Positions 15,335 through 22,046 of a stretch of DNA of 26,017 bases are shown here, piece by piece. The stretch is from Limisoma sp963590405. GTDB lineage: Bacteria; Bacteroidota; Bacteroidia; Bacteroidales; Muribaculaceae. The notes under the pieces are model-generated. The model saw nothing but the letters and a program-made list of their open reading frames with translations, had not been told where the DNA came from and made no database searches. The position numbers were made by a program, and so were the translations under genes. Location of the stretch: positions 1 to 26,017 of the forward strand of contig CAVAPE010000030.1 of NCBI GenBank assembly GCA_963590405.1, written 5' to 3'. Within the stretch, counting starts at the first letter, position 1. Each line of letters begins with the position of its first letter.

Positions 15335-16363
15335 CTACTTAGAATTTTTCTTGTAATACTTAATTAATGACGGGATAACCTCTTCCAAATCGCCAGTGAT
15401 TACATAGTCGGCGATTGCATTGATTGGAGCATCCGGGTCATTGTTGATTGAAATAATGATTGAACTGTCCTGCATACCAGCGATGTGCTGAATCTGACCA
15501 GAGATACCGCAAGCGATATACAATTTTGGGTGGACAGTTACGCCAGTCTGGCCGATTTGACGCTCGTGCTCAGTGAAGCCAGCATCGACAGCGGCACGCG
15601 AAGCGCCCACTTCGCCACCAAGGGTTTCTGCGAGTTGGTGCAACAGGTTGAAGTTTTCCTTGCTGCCCACACCGTAGCCACCAGCAACGATGATTGGAGA
15701 GTTCTTGATGTTGATTTTCGACTTTGCGATGTGACGGTCGATGACAGAGACTACATAGTCTGTTGCAGAAATGTAGTCGTCTGGATTGAGGTCAACAACC
15801 TCACCCTTATAATTTTCGTCGAAGATTTCCTTCTTCATCACACCCTCGCGCACTGTTGCCATCTGCGGACGGCACTCAGGGTTGACGATTGTAGCCACGA
15901 TGTTGCCACCGAAAGCCGGACGGATTTGATAGAGAAGGTTCTTGTATTCTGTCTTGGTCTTAGGATCAGTGTGGTCACCGATTTCGAGCGATGTACAGTC
16001 GGCAGTCAAACCGCTGTGCAAGCATGAAGAAACGCGAGGACCGAGGTCACGACCGATTGAAGAAGCGCCCATCAAGCATACTTGAGGCTTGATTTCCTTA
16101 AACAGGTTGATGATTGCGGCAGCGTGAGGGAGCGAAGTGTAAGGATACAACTTAGCATCCTCAAACTTATATACGCGGTCAACGCCATAAGGGAAGATTT
16201 GCTTTTCGATGCCTTCCAACTTATCGCCAAGCACAACAGCCTCCAACAATACACCCAACTGGGTAGCCAATGCACGGCCTTTGGTCAACAACTCAAGGCT
16301 GACATCGGAAATATGGCCGTCTTCAAATTCGCAATATACTATAAGATTATTGTTATCTTTCAT
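15335..16363 (-). CDS. etfA: Electron transfer flavoprotein, alpha subunit
   Basis: A 342-residue subunit that carries the FAD exchanging electrons with the dehydrogenase. The C-terminal FAD-binding domain is well conserved: GGYGVGS around residue 209, GASRAAVDAG, QIGQTGVTVHPKLYIACGIS, and SIIISINNDPDAPI near the end. The N-terminal domain includes MGASSIGRDLGPRVS and LTADCTSLEI, typical of EtfA/FixB. It lies between etfB (18-base gap) and the acyl-CoA dehydrogenase (2-base gap), which identifies the redox partner set. The start ATG at 16363 gives a family-normal N-terminus (MKDNNNLIVYCEFEDG). Confidence 0.96.
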   Translation of the reverse strand: MKDNNNLIVYCEFEDGHISDVSLELLTKGRALATQLGVLLEAVVLGDKLEGIEKQIFPYGVDRVYKFEDAKLYPYTSLPHAAAIINLFKEIKPQVCLMGASSIGRDLGPRVSSCLHSGLTADCTSLEIGDHTDPKTKTEYKNLLYQIRPAFGGNIVATIVNPECRPQMATVREGVMKKEIFDENYKGEVVDLNPDDYISATDYVVSVIDRHIAKSKINIKNSPIIVAGGYGVGSKENFNLLHQLAETLGGEVGASRAAVDAGFTEHERQIGQTGVTVHPKLYIACGISGQIQHIAGMQDSSIIISINNDPDAPINAIADYVITGDLEEVIPSLIKYYKKNSK

Positions 16364-16381
16364 AATGATTATTTTTTGAAA

Positions 16382-17257
16382 CTACCCTATTGTGTGGTTT
16401 GCTATCAATTCTTTTACCAAGTCTTCAATCGCCTGTTGGTCTTTGCCTTCCATGCGCTTGCTTTCCTTTGCCTGGAAAACGACGTTCACAATACCCTTAA
16501 CCTTTGTAGGCGAGCCTTTAAGACCGATTTGTTCAGGGTCTGCCTCAACAAATTCTGCGCTCCATTCCTTGAGTTGCAAGTATGGGCGAGCGTCGACAAG
16601 GGCTGCTTTTTCCTCTGGCAATGCTGCCTTTTCGCTTGGAGTTACGGCGTATTTGTATTTCTGGATGCGTTTAGCGTTGCGTGGACGGCAATCGTCTGCC
16701 GAACCGTTGACAGTGATTACCAATGGAAGCGGAGCCTCAACTGTTTCTACACCTGCCTCAATGCGACGGGTAACAGTAGCCTTGCCGTTTTCAACCTTTT
16801 CGATTTTCTCTGCATAAGTGACCTGTGGAAGGTGAAGTTTCTCAGCAACCTGAGGAGCCACCTGTGCAGTGTCGCCGTCGATGGCCTGACGACCAGCGAT
16901 AATCAAATCGTATTCACCAATCTTTCTTACGGCAGCCGACAGAGCATAAGAAGTTGCCAAAGTGTCGGCACCTGCGAAAGCACGGTCGGTAAGTACGATA
17001 CCTGTGTCTGCACCTCTGTAGATTGCCTCACGGATGATTTCAGAAGCACGTGGAGGACCCATCGTAAGGATTGTGATTGTGGTGTCAGGATTTTGCTCCT
17101 TGATTTGCAGGGCTTGTTCCAATGCATTCAAGTCTTCCGGGTTGAAAATTGCAGGCAGAGCCGCACGATTTATCGTACCGTCTTCTTTCATTGCATCTTT
17201 TCCTACATTTCGAGTGTCTGGCACTTGCTTTGCCAGAACAATAATTTTATATCCCAT
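16382..17257 (-). CDS. etfB: Electron transfer flavoprotein, beta subunit
   Basis: A 291-residue subunit, first gene of the etfB-etfA-acd operon. The opening IIVLAKQVPDT and the ADTGIVLTDRAFAGADTLAT segment are typical. The key signature is AGRQAIDGDTAQVAPQVAEKL. Mitochondrial-type EtfB has D-D-D-C-N-Q-T at this place, whereas clostridial, flavin-bifurcating EtfB has D-G-D-T-A-Q-V, as here. This suggests FAD rather than AMP in this subunit and possible NADH-dependent bifurcation, but that is inference from one motif. The protein is about 30 residues longer than many EtfB proteins, mostly in the C-terminal half. A strong promoter precedes it at 17303-17333. Confidence 0.96.
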   Translation of the reverse strand: MGYKIIVLAKQVPDTRNVGKDAMKEDGTINRAALPAIFNPEDLNALEQALQIKEQNPDTTITILTMGPPRASEIIREAIYRGADTGIVLTDRAFAGADTLATSYALSAAVRKIGEYDLIIAGRQAIDGDTAQVAPQVAEKLHLPQVTYAEKIEKVENGKATVTRRIEAGVETVEAPLPLVITVNGSADDCRPRNAKRIQKYKYAVTPSEKAALPEEKAALVDARPYLQLKEWSAEFVEADPEQIGLKGSPTKVKGIVNVVFQAKESKRMEGKDQQAIEDLVKELIANHTIG

Positions 17258-17302
17258 AAGTAGAAATATTTTTGTTTAATTAATTTTCAGGTTAGACCTT
17301 TA

Positions 17303-17333
17303 CAAAGGTAAATATTTTAGAAGATTAGACAAA
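17303..17333 (-). promoter_or_regulatory. Promoter of the etfB-etfA-acd operon
   Basis: On the minus strand TTTG (17333-17330), a 19-base spacer and TACCTTTG (17310-17303) match the complete Bacteroidota consensus TTTG-N19-TAnnTTTG. An inverted repeat ACCTTT-AC-AAAGGT (17297-17310) overlaps the -7 element and could be an operator. The leader would be about 40 bases. Confidence 0.8.
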
Positions 17334-17352
17334 CCATTTTGCGATTTTAAAC

Positions 17353-17388
17353 ACGAAAAACGGACTCTTTGATTTTCAGAGTCCGTTT
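17353..17388 (-). terminator. Intrinsic terminator of the ROK kinase gene
   Basis: An 11-base perfect stem (17358-17368 with 17378-17388) closes a 9-base loop. Read on the minus strand it ends in CCGTTTTTCG, giving the T-run. It lies 22 bases after the kinase stop and just upstream of the etfB promoter, insulating the two units. Confidence 0.88.
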
Positions 17389-17410
17389 CGGTTGTCATAT
17401 CTCTACAACA

Positions 17411-18394
17411 TTATTTCTTGATTTCGGCAGCGGCTTTTGCTTCCCAGCCCAAGGCACTTGCGCCGAGCACTGCAGCATCGCTTTCCTTCAGTTCAGAGAG
17501 CAACAATTTAACTTTGCCCTTGAACACCGACATTGTGTTGCGGTCCATAGATTCCTTCAATGGGCGCATCAACAAATCGCCTGATTTTGCCAAACCGCCG
17601 AAGAGCACGATTGCTTCAGGGCTTGAGAATGTGATGAAGTCTGCCAAAGCCTGACCGAGAATGTCGCCAGTAAACTCGAAGATGTCCTTAGCCATCTTGT
17701 CGCCAGCAACGGCTGCATCATAAACGTCCTTGGAAGTGATTGAATCGATGTCGAGAGCGCGGAGCATTGATGGTTCTCCAGCGCGAGCCTCAAGGAACTC
17801 ACGGGCTGTGCGAGCCACACCAGTTGCAGAAGCGTAAGCCTCAAGACAACCTGTACGACCGCAACCGCAGATACGTCCGTTGTTGCGCTTCATGATTACG
17901 TGACCGAGTTCGCCAGCGAAACCATCGTGACCATAGACCATCTGACCGTTGACAACGATACCGCTACCAACGCCTGTGCCCAATGTAATCATAATGAAAT
18001 CCTTCATGCCGCGAGCCACGCCATAAGTCATTTCGCCGATGGCTGCTGCGTTTGCATCGTTGGTGATTGCTACAGGAACGCCGAATTTGCTTGAAACCAA
18101 GTCAGCCAATGGAATTGGAGTTGGCCAAGGCAAGTTAACGCCGTCAGCAATAACGCCAGTAAAATAGTTAGCGTTAGGCGCACCGATACCGATACCGGCG
18201 ATCTTGTCTACTGCATCGTTAGCGACAATGAGTTTTGTCAGTTCTGTATACAATTCATCAATATAATCTTCAATAACAGCATGTTTCGCTGTTTTGATTG
18301 AGCCACTTGCCAATACTGTGCCTCGAGCATCAACGATACCAAATACGGTGTTCGTACCACCAAGGTCGATACCTACAACATAGGGTTTACTCAT
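17411..18394 (-). CDS. ROK-family sugar kinase (probable glucokinase)
   Basis: A 327-residue cytoplasmic kinase. GIDLGGTNT near residue 9 is the phosphate-1 ATP motif, ITNDANAAAIGE holds the catalytic Asp, and ITLGTGVGSGIVVNG is the second phosphate motif. GELGH followed by the zinc ligands C-G-C-G-R-T-G-C-L-E is the ROK signature. No N-terminal helix-turn-helix is present, so it is an enzyme and not a ROK repressor. Glucose is the most likely substrate, but ROK members also use fructose, mannose, N-acetylmannosamine and allose, and specificity is not settled by these motifs. It is a single-gene unit with its own promoter (18432-18461) and terminator (17353-17388). Confidence 0.93.
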   Translation of the reverse strand: MSKPYVVGIDLGGTNTVFGIVDARGTVLASGSIKTAKHAVIEDYIDELYTELTKLIVANDAVDKIAGIGIGAPNANYFTGVIADGVNLPWPTPIPLADLVSSKFGVPVAITNDANAAAIGEMTYGVARGMKDFIMITLGTGVGSGIVVNGQMVYGHDGFAGELGHVIMKRNNGRICGCGRTGCLEAYASATGVARTAREFLEARAGEPSMLRALDIDSITSKDVYDAAVAGDKMAKDIFEFTGDILGQALADFITFSSPEAIVLFGGLAKSGDLLMRPLKESMDRNTMSVFKGKVKLLLSELKESDAAVLGASALGWEAKAAAEIKK

Positions 18395-18431
18395 AATATG
18401 ATTTTTAAGATAGTTGAAAGTTTAATAACCA

Positions 18432-18461
18432 CAAAATTATAACTAATGTTTGAATGACAAA
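18432..18461 (-). promoter_or_regulatory. Promoter of the ROK kinase gene
   Basis: On the minus strand TAATTTTG (18439-18432) is a full -7 match, with TTTG (18461-18458) 18 bases upstream, one short of the usual spacing. The leader to ATG 18394 would be about 30 bases. Confidence 0.6.
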
Positions 18462-18488
18462 AATTTAATCAGGAAAAAGTCAGTTGCT

Positions 18489-18674
18489 TTAACTACAATT
18501 ATCACACTTACGGTTTTGTGCCGATTTTGCTATTGCGCAACTCTCCTTGTCGCAGCAGGAGCAGCAACTGCCTTTATGCTTCCGCATATTGATGAATTTG
18601 CAGACCACATAGACCACCAGAGCAACAAACACGATGCCCACGATTATGTACTGAATAAGCATACCTCTTTCCAT
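18489..18674 (-). CDS. Small Cys-rich single-pass membrane protein, FeoB-associated-like
   Basis: A 61-residue protein with one N-terminal membrane segment (IIVGIVFVALVVYVVCKF, about residues 10-27) and a cytoplasm-side tail holding seven cysteines (CCSCC, then single Cys at ESCA, RKCD and DNCS). This layout matches the FeoB-associated Cys-rich membrane protein family, thought to bind iron or another metal near the ferrous transporter; that role is not proven. No feoA or feoB is nearby. The start is decided by AAGGAGG five bases before ATG 18674, a strong Shine-Dalgarno site that is unusual in this lineage. A second ATG four codons on (18662) is also preceded by AGAGG. It begins nine bases after the Nudix stop and ends the dsbD operon. 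Confidence 0.78.
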   Translation of the reverse strand: MERGMLIQYIIVGIVFVALVVYVVCKFINMRKHKGSCCSCCDKESCAIAKSAQNRKCDNCS

Positions 18675-18683
18675 ACTGCCTCC

Positions 18684-19205
18684 TTATTTATCAGTCATTG
18701 TCTTCATCAGTTTGTCAAATTCCAGAGCGAAGTTAGGAGTTGTCAGCCCTTCCGGAATCATCGCCTCAACTTCCGCCATTGTGAAGAAGCGCCCTTCGGA
18801 AATTTCATCATGGTCGACCGAGATTTCCTCTGCGCTTGCGGTGCAACGGAAGGTGTTGACCAATTCTCGCTCCACATCGCTTTCAAAGATGTAGGTGTAC
18901 AATTTTTCGGGGTTGTGCACCATCAACGACAGTTCCTCTTCAGCCTCCCGCAGCAGTGCCGTCGCTATAGTTTCACCGTAGTCCACGTGCCCGCCAACGG
19001 CAGTGTCCCATTTACCCGGCTGGATGTCCTTAGTCATTGACCGTTTTTGGAGAAACAGGCGCCCGTCACTGTCGAACACATGCAAATGCACCACTGGGTG
19101 CAGCAATTTTGCACCGGAATGGCATTGCTGACGTGTGGCAGAGCCCACGACAACGCCCTCTTCGTCGACAATCGGGAACAGTTCCTTATTGTTTAGTTTC
19201 ACCAT
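18684..19205 (-). CDS. Nudix hydrolase
   Basis: A 173-residue cytoplasmic pyrophosphohydrolase. The Nudix box lies at GHVDYGETIATALLREAEEEL, fitting G-X5-E-X7-R-E-X-X-E-E with the usual following Gly replaced by Leu. The upstream part (LLHPVVHLHVFDSDGRLFLQKRS, then PGKWDTAVGGHV) resembles the YfcD/isopentenyl-diphosphate-isomerase-like branch, so the substrate may be a nucleoside diphosphate derivative or a prenyl diphosphate; the exact one is not predictable. Its first 20 bases overlap the end of topB, so translation is probably coupled. It follows topB and precedes the small Cys-rich protein in the dsbD operon. Confidence 0.9.
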   Translation of the reverse strand: MVKLNNKELFPIVDEEGVVVGSATRQQCHSGAKLLHPVVHLHVFDSDGRLFLQKRSMTKDIQPGKWDTAVGGHVDYGETIATALLREAEEELSLMVHNPEKLYTYIFESDVERELVNTFRCTASAEEISVDHDEISEGRFFTMAEVEAMIPEGLTTPNFALEFDKLMKTMTDK

Positions 19206-21246
19206 CTTTCGGATATTTTGTCGATATGTATTTTTTCAGTTGCGAAGGGGTTTGCTTCCCTTTCAACTCGTCGAAAGCCACTCTGAAGCCGCAGCCCGAC
19301 TTGTAGTTGCTGCAGCCGAATGCCGCTTTACCCTTTATCATGTGCCCTGTGCCGCACAATGGGCACTGCACTTGGTCGAAAGACTTCACCGCAGGAGCGC
19401 GTTTTTTCTTCTCCGCCGTCTTTTCTGGCTTCGCCTTGGCTGGCGGCGTGTTCTCCACAGCAATCTTGTAGCCGCTATTGTCGCTCAACACATCGTAGAC
19501 AATCTGGTTAATCTGCGCTTTCAACTCATTGATAAACTCCGAGGCTTCATACTCGCCCTTCTCAATCTTGCGGAGTTTGTTTTCCCATATACCCGTGAGT
19601 TTGGCAGACTTGAGCAAATCAACCTTAATAGTATCAATCAGCGCGATGCCCGCGGCTGTGGCCTTCAGGCTTTTGCGCTCTTTCTGGATGTATTTGCGCT
19701 TAAACAGGGTTTCGATAATCGCCGCCCTTGTTGACGGACGACCAATGCCATTTTCCTTCATTGCGTCGCGCAACTCCTCGTCCTCCACGAGTTTACCAGC
19801 GGTTTCCATTGCGCGCAGCAACGTGCCCTCGGTGTAGTACTTCGGCGGCTGTGTCGTCTTCTTTACAATCGACGGTTCGTGCGGTCCCGATTCGCCTTCG
19901 GTGAACGGTGGCAAAATCTTGTCGGACGAATCACCGTCTTCCTTGCTTTCGCCAGTAGCCTTGCCGTAGACCACACGCCAACCCTCTTTCACAATCTGCT
20001 TGCCGTTGGCCTTGAATTCGGATGTTCCAGCATTGCCGATGACCGTTGTCTGGTCGTATTCGCAATCGGGATAAAACACCGAAATGAAGCGGCGCGCAAC
20101 CATATCGTAGACGCGCTTCTCCTCAACGGTCAACGTCGGCGACGGAGTGACGTTGGTGGGGATAATCGCGTGGTGGTCGGTGACCTTGCTGTTGTCAAAC
20201 ACCTTTTTGCTTTTTGGCAACTTCTTTGACAGCAATGGCTCAACCAAGTTGGCGTAAGGAGTCAGTGCCTTCAACACATTCGGCACTTTCGGATGGATGT
20301 CCTCGCTCAAATATGTGGTGTCGACACGCGGATAAGTAGTAAACTTTTTCTCGTAGAGCGACTGAATAAGTTTCAGCGTCTGGTCGGCTGAGTAGCCGTA
20401 TTTCTTGTTGCATTCCACCTGCAGCGACGTCAGGTCGAACAGTCGTGGCGACGACTCTTTGGCACGCTTCGTGGTGCACGACTTCACGACAAACGGGTCG
20501 CCCTTTATTGCCTCCGCCGCTTCGAGCGCAGATTCTTCAGTAGAGAAACGTCCTTTTGTGGAAAGAAACGTGACGTCGCGGTAGTTAGTTTTCAGTTCCC
20601 AAAAATCCTCTGGCACGAAATTGTCGATTTCCTTTTGGCGTGCAACAACAAGCGCCAGCGTCGGTGTCTGCACACGTCCGATTGACAGGATGTTGCGACC
20701 CTGTGAATACTTCAGCGTAAACAGTCGGGTGGCATTCATGCCGAGAATCCAGTCGCCTATTGCGCGCGAAAGCCCAGCCATATACAAACGGTCAAAATCC
20801 GCCTGAGGCTTAAGACTTCCGAAGCCCTCCTTTATACTTTCGTCGGTAAGCGAAGAAATCCAAAGACGTTTCATAGGCTTCTGGCAGTTGGCTTTCTGCT
20901 GCACCCACCGCTGAATGAGTTCACCCTCCTGCCCGGCATCGCCGCAGTTTATAATCTCGTCAGCCTCATTGAATAGCGACTCGATGACCTTAAACTGCTT
21001 TTCGATACCGCTGTCGGCTATCAGTTTTATGCCAAACCGCGGAGGAAGCATAGGCAGTGCGCTCAGCGACCACGACTTCCACCTTTCAGTGTAGTCGTTA
21101 GGCTCTTTCAGCGTGCAGAGATGGCCGAAGGTCCAGGTAATTTTGTATCCGTTGCCCTCATAGTAGCCATCACGCCTCACCGTTGCGCCCAAGATTGCAG
21201 CGATATCCTTTGCCACACTGGGTTTCTCTGTTATGCAGACAATCAT
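19186..21246 (-). CDS. topB: DNA topoisomerase III (type IA)
   Basis: A 686-residue type IA topoisomerase that passes single strands through a transient 5'-phosphotyrosine break and acts in decatenation and recombination-intermediate resolution. The TOPRIM domain opens with VCITEKPSVAKDIA (Glu7). The active-site Tyr is Y305 in TTYPRVDT, and SIGRVQTPTL is another family motif. The acidic TOPRIM loop reads GDAGQEGE (102-109), where the common form is DPDREG, so the second Asp is Gly. The C-terminus has one four-Cys zinc ribbon (CPLC, then GCSNYKSGC). The frame extends to a TTG at 21282, but ATG 21246 gives the standard MIVCITEKPS start and overlaps the mazG stop as ATGA. Confidence 0.96.
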   Translation of the reverse strand: MIVCITEKPSVAKDIAAILGATVRRDGYYEGNGYKITWTFGHLCTLKEPNDYTERWKSWSLSALPMLPPRFGIKLIADSGIEKQFKVIESLFNEADEIINCGDAGQEGELIQRWVQQKANCQKPMKRLWISSLTDESIKEGFGSLKPQADFDRLYMAGLSRAIGDWILGMNATRLFTLKYSQGRNILSIGRVQTPTLALVVARQKEIDNFVPEDFWELKTNYRDVTFLSTKGRFSTEESALEAAEAIKGDPFVVKSCTTKRAKESSPRLFDLTSLQVECNKKYGYSADQTLKLIQSLYEKKFTTYPRVDTTYLSEDIHPKVPNVLKALTPYANLVEPLLSKKLPKSKKVFDNSKVTDHHAIIPTNVTPSPTLTVEEKRVYDMVARRFISVFYPDCEYDQTTVIGNAGTSEFKANGKQIVKEGWRVVYGKATGESKEDGDSSDKILPPFTEGESGPHEPSIVKKTTQPPKYYTEGTLLRAMETAGKLVEDEELRDAMKENGIGRPSTRAAIIETLFKRKYIQKERKSLKATAAGIALIDTIKVDLLKSAKLTGIWENKLRKIEKGEYEASEFINELKAQINQIVYDVLSDNSGYKIAVENTPPAKAKPEKTAEKKKRAPAVKSFDQVQCPLCGTGHMIKGKAAFGCSNYKSGCGFRVAFDELKGKQTPSQLKKYISTKYPKDGETKQ

Positions 21247-22046
21247 TGCTCTCCCCTCTCGTTTTTCTTGGCTTGATTCCAAAGAGCATCCATCTGCTCC
21301 AGCGACATTTCCTTCAGAGCGACGCCAGCCTCATCAGCCTTGTCCTCGATATAGTTAAAACGGTTGATAAACTTCTGGTTTGTGCGCTCCAAGGCAGTAT
21401 CAACATCCACATTGTAGAGCCGAGCGGCGTTGATGAGGCTAAACAACACATCGCCGAACTCCGCCATGCGGCTTTCGTCCGACCCGTGCTCCATCTCTTC
21501 TGTAAATTCCAGAACCTCCTCGCGCACCTTCGCCCACACGTCTTTCTTGTCCTGCCAGTCGAAGCCATAGTTGGCAGCCTTTTCTTGAATGCGTTCAGCC
21601 TTGATGAGCGACGGCAATGCCTTGGGCACACCGTCGAGGACGCGCTTGTTGCCGCCCTTTTCCTTCAATTTTATCTGTTCCCAGTTTTGCTCAACGGCGT
21701 GGGCATTGTCAGCCTTCACATCACCATAGATGTGCGGATGGCGGAAAATCAGTTTTTCGCGCAGAGCGTTGCACACGTCGGCGATGTTGAAACGGCTCTT
21801 CTCTTTGGCGATTATCGAATAAAACAGCACATGCAGAAGCACATCGCCAAGTTCCTTCTTGATATTAGGCACATCGTCGGCGAGCAGGGCGCTACTTAGT
21901 TCGTAGACCTCCTCTATCGTGTTGCACCGCAGACTTTCGTTGGTTTGCTTTCTGTCCCAAGGACATTTCTGCCGCAGTTCCTCAACGACCTTCAGAAGGT
22001 CGCTAAATGCTTTGATTTCAGCCGAATTATTGTTGTTTTCCGTCAT
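21243..22046 (-). CDS. mazG: Nucleoside triphosphate pyrophosphohydrolase MazG
   Basis: A 267-residue all-alpha NTP pyrophosphatase that hydrolyses (d)NTPs to monophosphates and PPi, used for pool cleansing and stress control. LRQKCPWDRKQTNESLRCN is the family's signature opening. The first metal site is EEVYEL plus ELGDVLLHV, and the second MazG domain repeats the pattern with REEVLEF and EFGDVLFSL. The length and two-domain layout match E. coli MazG. Its start overlaps the dsbD end by 20 bases, and its stop overlaps the topB start by four bases. No MazE/MazF-like toxin pair is adjacent, so this is a housekeeping MazG. Confidence 0.96.
   Translation of the reverse strand: MTENNNNSAEIKAFSDLLKVVEELRQKCPWDRKQTNESLRCNTIEEVYELSSALLADDVPNIKKELGDVLLHVLFYSIIAKEKSRFNIADVCNALREKLIFRHPHIYGDVKADNAHAVEQNWEQIKLKEKGGNKRVLDGVPKALPSLIKAERIQEKAANYGFDWQDKKDVWAKVREEVLEFTEEMEHGSDESRMAEFGDVLFSLINAARLYNVDVDTALERTNQKFINRFNYIEDKADEAGVALKEMSLEQMDALWNQAKKNERGEQ

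Noticed and set aside
16082..17263. Plus-strand open frame of 393 codons opposite etfB and the 5' part of etfA
   Set aside because: It lies wholly antisense to well-conserved genes, is Cys- and Phe-rich without domain character, and arises from codon bias of the opposite strand.
21247..21282. Upstream TTG start for topB
   Set aside because: It lies within mazG; the ATG at 21246 gives the conserved start and the ATGA overlap.
21243..22046. A MazG-linked toxin-antitoxin or defence system
   Set aside because: No MazEF-like or effector gene is adjacent; the two-domain MazG with topB and nudix fits housekeeping.
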